Assembly: GCA_949294455.1 (NCBI GenBank)
Contig: CASFHD010000012.1
Location: 1-32,952, forward strand
From: an uncultured Christensenella sp.
GTDB lineage: Bacteria; Bacillota; Clostridia; Christensenellales; UBA1242
Length of the DNA: 32,952 bases
Direction of reading: 5' to 3'
Shown: in pieces, positions 1 to 8,138 of the stretch
How the letters are laid out: the number at the start of each line of letters is the position of its first letter
Numbering within the stretch: the stretch's first letter is position 1
The notes under the pieces: model-generated
Databases searched by the model: none
What the model saw: only the letters and a program-made list of their open reading frames with translations
What the model was told of the DNA's origin: nothing
Made by a program: the position numbers and the translations under genes

Positions 1-237
1 TAATATATTTATTTATAATATATATATACATACGCGCGCGTACAAATAAATATTTATGTAGATATAGTATATTATTTATTACTATTTATTATAAAAATAT
101 TATAATTGATAAAAAAATAAATAAGAACAAAAAAAATAAATGTATAAAACAAATTATATCAAAATTTAAAAGAAATTAAATTTTTGAAACTTATAAATAT
201 ATAAATAAATTAATTTAATATTGTTAAAATATTTAAC
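1..237. other. AT-rich intergenic region at window edge
   Basis: I find no gene here. The sequence is almost entirely A and T, except for a short alternating purine-pyrimidine tract at 19-44 that contains a run of CG dinucleotides. No promoter can be singled out from such a biased background. Confidence 0.6.
19..44. repeat. Alternating pyrimidine-purine tract with CG core
   Basis: A 26-bp stretch alternates strictly between pyrimidine and purine. It begins as TA repeats and passes into CGCGCGCG at 33-40. Positions 31-42 form a perfect 12-bp palindrome. Such tracts can adopt left-handed DNA under negative supercoiling. The CG run stands out in an otherwise almost GC-free region. Confidence 0.5.
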
Positions 238-266
238 AAAAAACTTTACATAATAGTAAAGTTTTT
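238..266 (-). terminator. Intrinsic terminator of the small membrane protein gene
   Basis: AAACTTTAC (241-249) pairs with GTAAAGTTT (256-264) around a 6-base loop. Read on the minus strand, the stem is followed by a T run with one interruption. It lies about 40 bases past the stop codon of the minus-strand gene that ends at 306. The plus strand also has Ts after the stem, so it may work in both directions. The stem is AT-rich and only moderately stable. Confidence 0.6.
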
Positions 267-305
267 AAGTTTTGCAATTTTTTTAAGTTAAACTTACATC
301 TTTTA

Positions 306-740
306 TTATTTGTTTAATTTGTCAACAGCAGTTGCGTTTTCAATTAAACTTTCACCAGTTAAGTATGCTGCAATCATAGATGCGCTTACAGATAGTGATA
401 AAACAACTAGTGAAACATAAACGTGTAAGAAGTCAGCAGGCAATCCTGTTTCTCTGGTGTATATTACATATAACAATACAGCCATAATTACAGCAATTAC
501 ACTTAAAACATAAATAATTAATCCTGAACTGAATTTCATTTTTCCAAGACAAGAACATACTATGTCATAGATTAGTGTAAAGCATACTACTGCTAACCAA
601 ATCAAATAAATAACTCTTATCCACATTTTTACATCTCTTGCTATCAAAATATAAGCGAAGAAGAAACTTAACAAAAATGCTAATGGTACTAATGTAAAGT
701 ATATAATGTATGATAATGTTCTTTTGTTGTTAACGCTCAT
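306..740 (-). CDS. Small multi-pass membrane protein of unknown function
   Basis: I do not recognise this 144-residue protein. It has four hydrophobic segments, at roughly residues 10-34, 40-62, 72-92 and 107-127, joined by short loops, so it is almost certainly an integral membrane protein with both ends on the same side. The C-terminal tail is short and polar. The ATG at 738-740 is well supported: on the minus strand it is preceded by AGGAGGGAG (744-752), a strong ribosome binding site. A hairpin terminator lies just downstream. It is divergent from the Ca2+ ATPase gene. No catalytic or transport motif is visible, so no function is assigned. Confidence 0.75.
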   Translation of the reverse strand: MSVNNKRTLSYIIYFTLVPLAFLLSFFFAYILIARDVKMWIRVIYLIWLAVVCFTLIYDIVCSCLGKMKFSSGLIIYVLSVIAVIMAVLLYVIYTRETGLPADFLHVYVSLVVLSLSVSASMIAAYLTGESLIENATAVDKLNK

Positions 741-953
741 TTACTCCCTCCTATTAGAATACAATTTTATTTTTTTCAATAATCTATTAATTATTCATTT
801 TTTTTGGGTTTTATTTTGAGAATTGACGAAAAATAATTTTTTTTGTTAACATAATAATATAACAAAAAAATAAGAAATTTTAAATTTTTGATTAGTAAAG
901 GATATATTGTTCTAATGATAATTTATTAGCATAAATCTATTTAGAGGTGTAAT

Positions 954-3533
954 TTGTATAATAAAAATATTACAGATGTTTTAAAAATTTTAAATTCTAG
1001 AATATCTGGTTTAAGTGAAGAAGAAATTTCAAAATCAAGGACAAGTTTCGGTGAAAATCGTTTAAAAGAAAACAAAAATAAAAGTTTTATTTTAAGGTTT
1101 TTTTCGCAGTTTTTAAATCTTATGGTTATGATACTTTTAGTTGCTGCATGTATCTCGTTATTTTTTGCTATACGAAATAATGATTTTAGTGATTATTTTG
1201 AAAGTTTTGTTATATTTTTTATTGTTATTCTTAATGCTTTAATAGGCGTGTTTCAAGAGTATAAATCCGAAGAATGTTTAAAGTCCTTGAAAAATAGTTC
1301 AAAATGGGTATGTAAGGTTTTAAGAAATAATAATTATTATGAAATAAATATTGAAGAATTAGTTGTAGGAGATATTGTTTTATTAGAAGCAGGAGATGTT
1401 GTTCCTGCTGATATCAGATTAATTGAAAGTAGTAACTTAAAATGTGATGAAAGTAGTTTAAGTGGTGAATCTATACCTGTGGATAAAGACGCTAAAAAAA
1501 TCTTAAAAGAAAATACTGCACTATCTGAAAGAGAAAATATGATTTTTAAAGGCACAAGTGTTACCATGGGAAGATGTACAGGAGTTGTTGTATCTGTTGG
1601 TGAAAATACGGAATTAGGTAAAATCGCAAATTTAATTAATGATACAAAAAAAGATATGACTCCGCTTCAAAAAAGCATTAATAAAATTGGTAAAGTTTTA
1701 ACTTATGGAATATTAGTGATATGTGCAATAATTTTTATAATAGAAATATTTTTAGCTAAAAATGGTTTTATAAATTCTTTGATGACAGCAGTGGCTTTAG
1801 CAGTCGCTGCAATTCCTGAAAGTTTGCCTGCAGTTATAACAATAATACTTGCAATGGGCGTTCAACGATTGGCGAAAAGAAAGGTTATTATAAAACAATT
1901 ACACGCTGTTGAAACATTAGGTAGTTGTGAAGTTATATGCTCTGATAAAACAGGTACAATTACAGAAAATAAAATGCGTGTAAATGAAATTTTTTATGAT
2001 AATACGAATACTTTAAATAAAGATAATGAAGTGTTTAAAATTCTTATTCAGTGTATGTTAAACTGTAATAATTGTAAGAAAAATTCTGGAAAATTAATTG
2101 GAGAACCAACTGAAAAAGCATTAATGGAATACGCACTAAATTTTAATAATAATATACAAAATAGAATAAAAGAAATTCCTTTTGATAGTAACAGAAAATG
2201 TATGACTACTATAAATCAAAGTGATGGGAAATTAATAAGTTTTACAAAAGGTGCTTATGATATACTTATAAAAAAATGCAATAAGATAGTTACAAATTCT
2301 GGAGTTTTTGATCTAACTGACAATTTACGAAAAAAAATAAATGATGTAAATACAACTATGGCAAAAAAAGCATTGCGCGTGATGGCTTTTGCGTATAATA
2401 ATGACACTGTTGACAGTGAAAATAATATGACTTTTATAGGATTGGTAGGATTAATTGATCGTCCTAAAAAAGAAGTATATTCTGCCATTAAAAAGTGTAA
2501 AAAAGCAAAGATAAAGCCCGTTATGATTACAGGAGACCATAAACTTACAGCGTTTGCTATTGCCAAAGATATAGGTATTGCTACTACTGAAAGTGAAGTA
2601 ATAACAGGTGAAGAAATTGATAATATGTCAGAAGAAGAATTTAATAAAAAAGTTAATAACTTCACAGTATTTGCAAGAGTAACGCCTGAACATAAAGTTA
2701 AAATTGTAAAAGCATTAAAAGGATTAAAAAAGATAGTTGCAATGACTGGTGATGGAGTTAACGATGCACCTAGTTTAAAAATGGCAAGCATTGGTGTGGG
2801 AATGGGAAAAAGTGGCACTGATGTTGTTAAAAATATCGCAGATTTACTTGTTATGGACGACAACTTTTCAAGTATAATAGTAGCAGTCGAAGAAGGTAGA
2901 ATTGTTTATAACAACATTCAAAAAACTCTACAATATTTAATCAGTACTAACACAGTTGAAGTTTTTGGAGTATTATTAGCATTAATATTTTTCCCAGGGG
3001 CTGTATTTTTGTCGGCGTCTCAAATGTTATATATCAATTTGATTACAGATAGTTTGCCAGCATTTGCTCTTGGTATGGAAAAAGCAGAACCTGATATTAT
3101 GGAAAGACCTCCTAGAAAATCATCGTCAAATATAATGGGCGGAATAACAGGATTTGCAACTATTTATCAGTCTATTTTACAGTGTTCTATTGTTCTAATT
3201 GTATTTGTTTGTGCTATTAAATTTTACAATCCATCAGTTGCTTCTACAATGGTTTTCTTCACAATAATTTTTATGCAACTTTTACATAGTGTTAATGCAA
3301 AATCTAATAAAAGCATTTTTGATAGAAAATTATTAGATAACAAAACATTTAATTTATGCTTTTTAATAATCCTTTTATTAAATTTTATTGTCTGTGTTTT
3401 ACCTTTTTCATACACATTATTTTCTATGTCTAAATTAAATTTACAACAATGGATTTTTGTAATTATTGCATCGGTTAGTATTATTCCTTTATGTGAGATA
3501 GTAAAATTATTTAAAAAAGAAAAATCTTATTAA
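954..3533 (+). CDS. P-type Ca2+-transporting ATPase (SERCA/PMCA-like, type II)
   Basis: This 859-residue pump uses ATP to move a cation, most likely Ca2+, out of the cytoplasm. All P-type landmarks are present: SGES in the actuator domain (170-173), PESLP in M4 (288-292), the phosphorylated aspartate D331 in DKTGT, MITGD (524-528) and TGDGVNDAP (598-606). M5 has the NxxE pattern (YLISTNTVEV) and M6 has NLITD, which match the calcium-liganding positions of SERCA. That supports Ca2+ over other ions and suggests that both binding sites could be intact. An N-terminal cation-ATPase domain and ten likely membrane segments fit the family length. The start is TTG at 954, four bases after AGAGGTG; the nearby GTG is followed at once by a stop. 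The glycosyltransferase gene follows after 31 bp with no terminator between, so the two are probably co-transcribed. Confidence 0.95.
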   Translation: MYNKNITDVLKILNSRISGLSEEEISKSRTSFGENRLKENKNKSFILRFFSQFLNLMVMILLVAACISLFFAIRNNDFSDYFESFVIFFIVILNALIGVFQEYKSEECLKSLKNSSKWVCKVLRNNNYYEINIEELVVGDIVLLEAGDVVPADIRLIESSNLKCDESSLSGESIPVDKDAKKILKENTALSERENMIFKGTSVTMGRCTGVVVSVGENTELGKIANLINDTKKDMTPLQKSINKIGKVLTYGILVICAIIFIIEIFLAKNGFINSLMTAVALAVAAIPESLPAVITIILAMGVQRLAKRKVIIKQLHAVETLGSCEVICSDKTGTITENKMRVNEIFYDNTNTLNKDNEVFKILIQCMLNCNNCKKNSGKLIGEPTEKALMEYALNFNNNIQNRIKEIPFDSNRKCMTTINQSDGKLISFTKGAYDILIKKCNKIVTNSGVFDLTDNLRKKINDVNTTMAKKALRVMAFAYNNDTVDSENNMTFIGLVGLIDRPKKEVYSAIKKCKKAKIKPVMITGDHKLTAFAIAKDIGIATTESEVITGEEIDNMSEEEFNKKVNNFTVFARVTPEHKVKIVKALKGLKKIVAMTGDGVNDAPSLKMASIGVGMGKSGTDVVKNIADLLVMDDNFSSIIVAVEEGRIVYNNIQKTLQYLISTNTVEVFGVLLALIFFPGAVFLSASQMLYINLITDSLPAFALGMEKAEPDIMERPPRKSSSNIMGGITGFATIYQSILQCSIVLIVFVCAIKFYNPSVASTMVFFTIIFMQLLHSVNAKSNKSIFDRKLLDNKTFNLCFLIILLLNFIVCVLPFSYTLFSMSKLNLQQWIFVIIASVSIIPLCEIVKLFKKEKSY

Positions 3534-3564
3534 ACAAAATTATTAATATTTCATATATAAAATT

Positions 3565-4653
3565 ATGAACTATAAAGTATGTGTTTATGCGATTTGTAAA
3601 AATGAAAGTAAATTTATATTAGATTGGTACGAAAGTGTTAAAGACGCCGACTATGTATGCGTTTTAGATACAGGTAGTGATGATAATTCTTTTGAACTAT
3701 TAAAAAGTTTAAATATTATTACAAAACAAGTCAAATTTTCTCCTTGGAGATTTGATACTGCAAGAAATGAAAGTTTAAATTTAGTTCCAACTGATGCAGA
3801 TATACTAGTTTGCACAGATTTAGATGAATTTTGGCAAAAAGGTTGGGTTGAAAAATTGAAAAATGCCTGGCATAATGGTGTTGGCAGAGCAAGATATGAA
3901 TATATTTGGAATTTTGATGAATTTGGACGCCCAGCAACTATATTTTATACAGACAAAATTCACGCAAATCATAAATATAAATGGATTTATCCCGTTCACG
4001 AAATATTGACGCCAACAACAGATGAAAATTTACAAACTATAACTGTTGAAGGATTGAGTTTACATCATCATGCAGACAACAAAAAATCAAGAAGTTCATA
4101 TCTTCCGCTTTTAGAATTAAGTGTAAAAGAATTTCCTAAAAGTGATAGAAATATGCATTATTTAGGTCGAGAATATATGTTTCACGGTCAGTACGAAAAT
4201 GCTATAAAAACATTAAAGAAACATCTTAAAATGCAAAATTCTACTTGGGCAGATGAAAGAAGTGCAAGCCTTAGGTTTATATCTAGATGTTATGAAAAAT
4301 TGGGTAATTTTAGACTTGCAAAAAAATTTTTATTAAAAGCAATAGTTGAAACGCCTAAGCTAAGAGAACCCTTTTACGAACTCGCTTTATTGTACTATAA
4401 TAAAAAAGATTATTTAAGTAGTTTAGCAACTTTTGAATCTATGCTGAACATAAAAGACAGAGAATTAAATTATATTTCTGAACCGAATTGTTGGAATGAA
4501 ACATGCTATGACTATATGTCGATTTGCGCTTATTATTTAGGTTTAAAAAACAAAGCAATTTATTATTGTAATCAAGCATTGCAAATAAAATATGATGAAA
4601 GAATTGCAAATAATTTATCAATAATTCAAAATAGTAATATGAAAACTAGGTAA
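3565..4653 (+). CDS. Family 2 glycosyltransferase with C-terminal TPR-like repeats
   Basis: The 362-residue protein has an N-terminal GT-A fold typical of family 2 transferases: the start VYAICKNE, then VLDTGSDDNS around residues 33-42, and the metal-binding acidic motif DLDE at 85-88. From about residue 190 onward it is helical with TPR-like spacing (LGREYMFHGQYENAIKTLKK, then further units near 230-345). The architecture resembles SunS-type and related glycosyltransferases that modify proteins or peptides, but the acceptor and sugar cannot be read from sequence. There is no signal peptide or membrane segment, so it should act in the cytoplasm. No clear SD precedes the ATG. It probably shares a transcript with the Ca2+ ATPase, and its stop codon lies inside the terminator hairpin. 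Confidence 0.85.
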   Translation: MNYKVCVYAICKNESKFILDWYESVKDADYVCVLDTGSDDNSFELLKSLNIITKQVKFSPWRFDTARNESLNLVPTDADILVCTDLDEFWQKGWVEKLKNAWHNGVGRARYEYIWNFDEFGRPATIFYTDKIHANHKYKWIYPVHEILTPTTDENLQTITVEGLSLHHHADNKKSRSSYLPLLELSVKEFPKSDRNMHYLGREYMFHGQYENAIKTLKKHLKMQNSTWADERSASLRFISRCYEKLGNFRLAKKFLLKAIVETPKLREPFYELALLYYNKKDYLSSLATFESMLNIKDRELNYISEPNCWNETCYDYMSICAYYLGLKNKAIYYCNQALQIKYDERIANNLSIIQNSNMKTR

Positions 4654-4665
4654 ACTAGTTTTTTT
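4642..4665 (+). terminator. Intrinsic terminator overlapping the glycosyltransferase stop codon
   Basis: AAAACTAG (4642-4649) pairs with CTAGTTTT (4655-4662) around a 5-base loop, followed by Ts to 4665. The TAA stop (4651-4653) lies in the loop. The next promoter starts one base after the T run. Confidence 0.8.
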
Positions 4666-4666
4666 A

Positions 4667-4695
4667 TTGACACTAGTTTTTAAAATGTTTATAAT
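4667..4695 (+). promoter_or_regulatory. Consensus sigma-A-type promoter for the 4734 gene
   Basis: TTGACA (4667-4672), a 17-base spacer and TATAAT (4690-4695) match the vegetative consensus at every position. The predicted start near 4702 leaves a leader of about 30 bases carrying the GGAGG ribosome binding site. Confidence 0.85.
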
Positions 4696-4733
4696 ATTTT
4701 AATATAATTATAAATTTATCCATTGGAGGGGTG

Positions 4734-5612
4734 ATGGAAAAAATACGAAGGAAGAGATTTTCTTTACAAACTATAATAATAATTATTATTTGTATTTTGC
4801 TTGCTTTAACAACTGCTGGAGTGGTAGTTTTTGTGTATTTTAATAGTATCAATTCAATCAATCCAACTGGTGAACTCAGTTACTCTAATATTATGCTAGG
4901 TGTGAATCTTGAAACTCAAACAGTATCTGTAGATTCACCCAAAACGCCAGGCGATACATGTGCGACCATTTCTGTTGATGTTAGTAAAGGATTTGTTCAA
5001 GTGGTTGTAGGGTATCAATATGAAAAAGGCACACAATATTTCTTGTTAGAAAATGGCGTGTATGTTTACAAGGGAACAACAACAACTGATGATGTGATGC
5101 TAGGAAATGAAAATCCTAATTATTATGTTTTGAAAAGAAATGATAATATAACTGGTATTTATTTTGAAATTGAAATTTCTTGTCTAGATGAATCAAAATA
5201 TGTTCCATTGCGTTATTTAACAATCGACAATAATACTGAGACTTGTGACAAAAATTATGAATTGTATGAAAGTTCAGAAAATAAAATTATTTTTACATAT
5301 ACAGAATCAACTAATTCAATGCAAGGAAAAGAAATTTACGAATTAGGTGATTTAATATTTAACGATGATACTGGCAACTCACAACAAAACAAACAAATAA
5401 ATTTGTTGTATAAAGTAAAGGCTATACAATCATCTTCAGTTAACTATGTGTATTACAGAGAACCAGACCAAAATGCTGGTGAAATTGGCAAACAATTAGT
5501 TATTTCAGAAATGCAATTAGATGAATATTTACAAGATGATGAATTGACTAAAAGTGAACGAGCAGAAGCCATTCATAATGCTATTGACTATTATACAAAT
5601 TTATCAAATTAA
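4734..5612 (+). CDS. Membrane-anchored exported protein of unknown function
   Basis: I do not recognise this protein of about 292 residues. A basic N-terminus (EKIRRKR) is followed by one very hydrophobic segment at about residues 12-35. The rest is polar, rich in Asp, Glu, Asn and Thr, and mostly beta-like, so it looks like a signal-anchored extracellular protein. No lipobox, sortase motif or enzyme motif is visible. The C-terminal end is a short helical stretch. I place the start at ATG 4734, four bases after GGAGG (4725-4729); the GTG at 4731 directly upstream sits only one base from the SD core. A perfect promoter drives it. The next gene also encodes an unknown exported protein 83 bp downstream, which hints at a shared envelope role. 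Confidence 0.8.
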   Translation: MEKIRRKRFSLQTIIIIIICILLALTTAGVVVFVYFNSINSINPTGELSYSNIMLGVNLETQTVSVDSPKTPGDTCATISVDVSKGFVQVVVGYQYEKGTQYFLLENGVYVYKGTTTTDDVMLGNENPNYYVLKRNDNITGIYFEIEISCLDESKYVPLRYLTIDNNTETCDKNYELYESSENKIIFTYTESTNSMQGKEIYELGDLIFNDDTGNSQQNKQINLLYKVKAIQSSSVNYVYYREPDQNAGEIGKQLVISEMQLDEYLQDDELTKSERAEAIHNAIDYYTNLSN

Positions 5613-5695
5613 TAAAAATGTATTATCATAAATCATTAATTGTTTAATAATGTCTATAATAGTATTAATTTTATTTTTTTGAATATATATTAATT

Positions 5696-6478
5696 ATGGT
5701 AAAAATAATTAACAAAATTATTTTATTAACATTTGTAATGCTTTGTGGCGTTACTTTTTTTGCTTGCAGAGAAACACCTACATATATTTTAAATAAATTA
5801 GATGAAATAAGAATTGATTTAACAATTAATAATGCTAGTCAAATATTGTATAATGATGTAATAGAAAGTGAAACAAAATTAAAGGAAAATTACATTAGTA
5901 AACTGTTGTTGCTAACTCCTGAAATGCAAAAAGAAATATTGAATTCAATCACTATAGAAGTGTCAAAATTAGATAATGGCAGATTTACTATAAAAAAACA
6001 ATTTGATAATTATAATTACTTTTGTTTTTATTATGGATTAGATTATGTTGAAAATTGCATAAATGTAAAAACTTTGGAAAACTCTTTTTTGACAAGTAGA
6101 TATTATTCAAATTTTGATTTTTTTAATACATTCTATGAGTATGACAACACTGCAAATATCTTAAAGCTAAATTCTCAAAACTTAAATTCAAATTGTGTAT
6201 TACTAATTAAAACAATATATTCAAGATTTAATAGTAGTGCTGATGTAAAATATCTAGATGAATCAGGCAAATTTAACCACATATTCATATCGGATAATTT
6301 TGAAAATAAATCAAACGATATATATGTAAATGTTGCGAATCGTTTTAGGTGGTTTATGCTTATTTTAATATCTATGTTGATAGTTTCTATAATCCTTCTT
6401 TTAGTAATTTTTATTTTAAAGTGTATTAAATACCATAATTACCGAAAGTCAAAACAATCCCAGCATAAATTGAATTGA
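5696..6478 (+). CDS. Putative lipoprotein with a C-terminal membrane segment, unknown function
   Basis: This 260-residue protein begins with a signal peptide ending in FFAC (cysteine at residue 24), an imperfect lipobox. If it is used, the mature protein is lipid-anchored. A second hydrophobic segment at about 216-240 is followed by a short basic tail, so the middle domain would be outside the cell and the tail inside. The middle part (30-210) resembles no family I can name. No SD precedes the ATG at 5696. The last 53 bp overlap the 3' end of the convergent amidase gene, so the two transcripts can pair. It may share a transcript with the exported protein upstream; no convincing terminator separates them. 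Confidence 0.75.
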   Translation: MVKIINKIILLTFVMLCGVTFFACRETPTYILNKLDEIRIDLTINNASQILYNDVIESETKLKENYISKLLLLTPEMQKEILNSITIEVSKLDNGRFTIKKQFDNYNYFCFYYGLDYVENCINVKTLENSFLTSRYYSNFDFFNTFYEYDNTANILKLNSQNLNSNCVLLIKTIYSRFNSSADVKYLDESGKFNHIFISDNFENKSNDIYVNVANRFRWFMLILISMLIVSIILLLVIFILKCIKYHNYRKSKQSQHKLN

Positions 6479-7130
6479 TGATTTTGTTTCTGTATTCATC
6501 TGTATTTAACATTATTTCTTCTTCTTTATTTGATAAAAATCCAAATTCAACTAAAATTGCAGGAGTTGATGAACAGTTTAATATATAGAAATCACCTGCC
6601 TTTATATTTCGCCCTTCCTTTATTTCTTTCAATTCCATATATTTATTTATATTATGTGCCACCTCTTTACTTGATTCATCATCAATTTTGTAATATATAC
6701 TTGCTCCTCTACAAGATGAATCTGGGAAACTGTTCATATGTATACTAATGGTTAGTGTTGGTTTAGTCTCATTTATAATTTTACATCTGTTTTTCATATC
6801 GTCTAGTTTTTTGTTATTAGCATTTTCGTCATATAATGCATTGTCATCAGTACGCGTCATAATAATATTGTAACCTGCGTTTTCTAATACCTCTTTTAGC
6901 GCTGTTGCATAAGTTAAATTAATTTCTTTTTCAATAGTGCCATTAAATCCTATACAACCTCCATCTCTACCGCCGTGACCTGCGTCGATTACAATTGTTT
7001 TTTTATAACTTTCACTGAATGCTAATGCGTCAATCGTTGGTGAAAGTTTTTTGCAAAATGTAATTAATAATGAAACCATAATTATAATTTGAAAGATTAA
7101 ACATATATTTATTATAATTTTCTTATACAT
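6426..7130 (-). CDS. cwlD: N-acetylmuramoyl-L-alanine amidase, CwlD-like (Amidase_3)
   Basis: This zinc amidase cleaves the bond between muramic acid and the peptide stem in peptidoglycan. Its 234 residues comprise one N-terminal membrane segment (about 5-26) and a single Amidase_3 domain from residue 44 to the end, the size and layout of Bacillus CwlD (about 237). The zinc ligands are H52 (DAGHGG), E67 (IEKEINL) and H131 (SIHMNS), and the catalytic glutamate is E195 (VEFGFLSN). CwlD acts with PdaA in making muramic-lactam in spore cortex, so the gene hints at sporulation ancestry. A vegetative amidase of the same fold is the main alternative. On the minus strand AAAGGAA (7135-7141) precedes the ATG. 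It is divergent from the radical SAM gene and convergent with, and overlapping, the lipoprotein gene. Confidence 0.85.
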   Translation of the reverse strand: MYKKIIINICLIFQIIIMVSLLITFCKKLSPTIDALAFSESYKKTIVIDAGHGGRDGGCIGFNGTIEKEINLTYATALKEVLENAGYNIIMTRTDDNALYDENANNKKLDDMKNRCKIINETKPTLTISIHMNSFPDSSCRGASIYYKIDDESSKEVAHNINKYMELKEIKEGRNIKAGDFYILNCSSTPAILVEFGFLSNKEEEIMLNTDEYRNKIINSIYAGIVLTFGNYGI

Positions 7131-7162
7131 AAAATTCCTTTAAAATAAACAGTATTTTTGAT

Positions 7163-7208
7163 TTATCCACCGAGTTATCCACAAAATGTGGAAAAGTATT
7201 GTGGATAA
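7163..7208. promoter_or_regulatory. Cluster of four DnaA-box-like sites
   Basis: The 9-mer TTATCCACA occurs perfectly at 7175-7183 and, inverted, at 7200-7208. One-mismatch copies lie at 7163-7171 (TTATCCACC) and, inverted, at 7187-7195 (TTTTCCACA when read on the minus strand). The two perfect boxes form 12-bp inverted arms (7173-7184 and 7199-7210). They sit between divergent genes, and the last box ends 4 bp before a -35 element. This suggests DnaA binding and possible control of both genes. A repressor operator is the alternative reading. Confidence 0.65.
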
Positions 7209-7212
7209 CTTA

Positions 7213-7241
7213 TTGACATTCTATCTTGTGCAAAATATAAT
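7213..7241 (+). promoter_or_regulatory. Consensus promoter giving a nearly leaderless radical SAM mRNA
   Basis: TTGACA (7213-7218), 17 bases and TATAAT (7236-7241) form a perfect consensus promoter. Transcription should begin near 7247-7249, two to four bases before the ATG at 7251, leaving no room for a ribosome binding site. Confidence 0.8.
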
Positions 7242-7250
7242 TATATATGT

Positions 7251-8138
7251 ATGAACAAGTTGTGTAATCTCTGTCCTAGAAAATGCAATGCAAATAGAAC
7301 TAATATAAAAGGATTTTGCGGTTGTGGAAGATTAATACATATATCAAAAGTTATGTTGCACCATTGGGAAGAACCTATAATAAGCGGTCAAGAATCTAGT
7401 AAGGGTAGTGGTGCAATATTTTTTTCTGGTTGTAACTTAAAATGCGTTTATTGTCAAAATGAATTAATTAGCCGAAGTGAAAATGGCACTGAATATAAAA
7501 CAAAACAATTTTTAAATTTGATAAAAGAACTTGAAAAAATGGGAGCGTTGAACATTAATTTGGTAACCCCAACGCATTATGTTGAAGAAATTATCAAAGC
7601 ATTAAAAATTTACAAACCTAAAATTCCTGTTGTGTACAATACTAGTGGCTATGAAGACCCGAAAGTTATTAAAAAATTAAATAATTTGATAGATATATAT
7701 TTAGTTGACTATAAATATTGTGATAATGATATATCTTTTAAATATAGTAGAGCAATAGACTATAATATTAATTGTGTAAATTCCATTAATGAAATGTTAA
7801 AACAATGTCCAAAAAATATTTATAAAATAGAAGATGGTGTTGAGTTGTTGACCAAGGGTGTAATCATAAGGCATTTAGTTTTACCTAACAATGTTGATAA
7901 TAGTAAAAAGGTGTTAGATTCTATAAAAAAAGAATTTGGCACAGATGTTTTGTTGTCAATTATGTGTCAATATGTACCTTGTGGAGATTTAAAAAATTTT
8001 CAAGAAATAAATAGAAAATTAAAACCTATTGAATATAAAGCGGTTATAACTTATGCACAAAGGTTGGGTTTTAAAGATTTTTTTATTCAAGAATTTGATA
8101 GTGCAAGTAAAAGTTATATACCTGATTTTAAACTTTGA
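7251..8138 (+). CDS. Radical SAM protein, PflA/PflX-like (COG1313-type)
   Basis: The 295-residue protein carries the radical SAM cluster motif CNLKCVYC (C61, C65, C68), which binds a 4Fe-4S cluster and S-adenosylmethionine. The N-terminus has a second cysteine-rich stretch, LCPRKCNANR with C5, C8 and C12 and then GFCGCG with C23 and C25, typical of the COG1313 (PflX-like) group related to pyruvate formate-lyase activating enzyme. Substrates of this group are not established. A QYVP motif near residue 241 is another family hallmark. The start at 7251 is fixed by the conserved CPRxC block; the next in-frame ATG would remove it. No SD exists and the promoter predicts a near-leaderless transcript. 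No partner glycyl-radical enzyme lies nearby. Confidence 0.88.
   Translation: MNKLCNLCPRKCNANRTNIKGFCGCGRLIHISKVMLHHWEEPIISGQESSKGSGAIFFSGCNLKCVYCQNELISRSENGTEYKTKQFLNLIKELEKMGALNINLVTPTHYVEEIIKALKIYKPKIPVVYNTSGYEDPKVIKKLNNLIDIYLVDYKYCDNDISFKYSRAIDYNINCVNSINEMLKQCPKNIYKIEDGVELLTKGVIIRHLVLPNNVDNSKKVLDSIKKEFGTDVLLSIMCQYVPCGDLKNFQEINRKLKPIEYKAVITYAQRLGFKDFFIQEFDSASKSYIPDFKL

Noticed and set aside
2255-2863. 202-residue open frame on the minus strand inside the Ca2+ ATPase gene
   Set aside because: It is antisense to conserved ATPase motifs, has no SD and has a composition typical of a reverse-frame shadow.
7163-7208. Chromosomal replication origin
   Set aside because: There is a DnaA-box cluster but no dnaA, dnaN, rpmH, gidA or parAB gene and no large unwinding region next to it. 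A regulatory or titration cluster is more likely.
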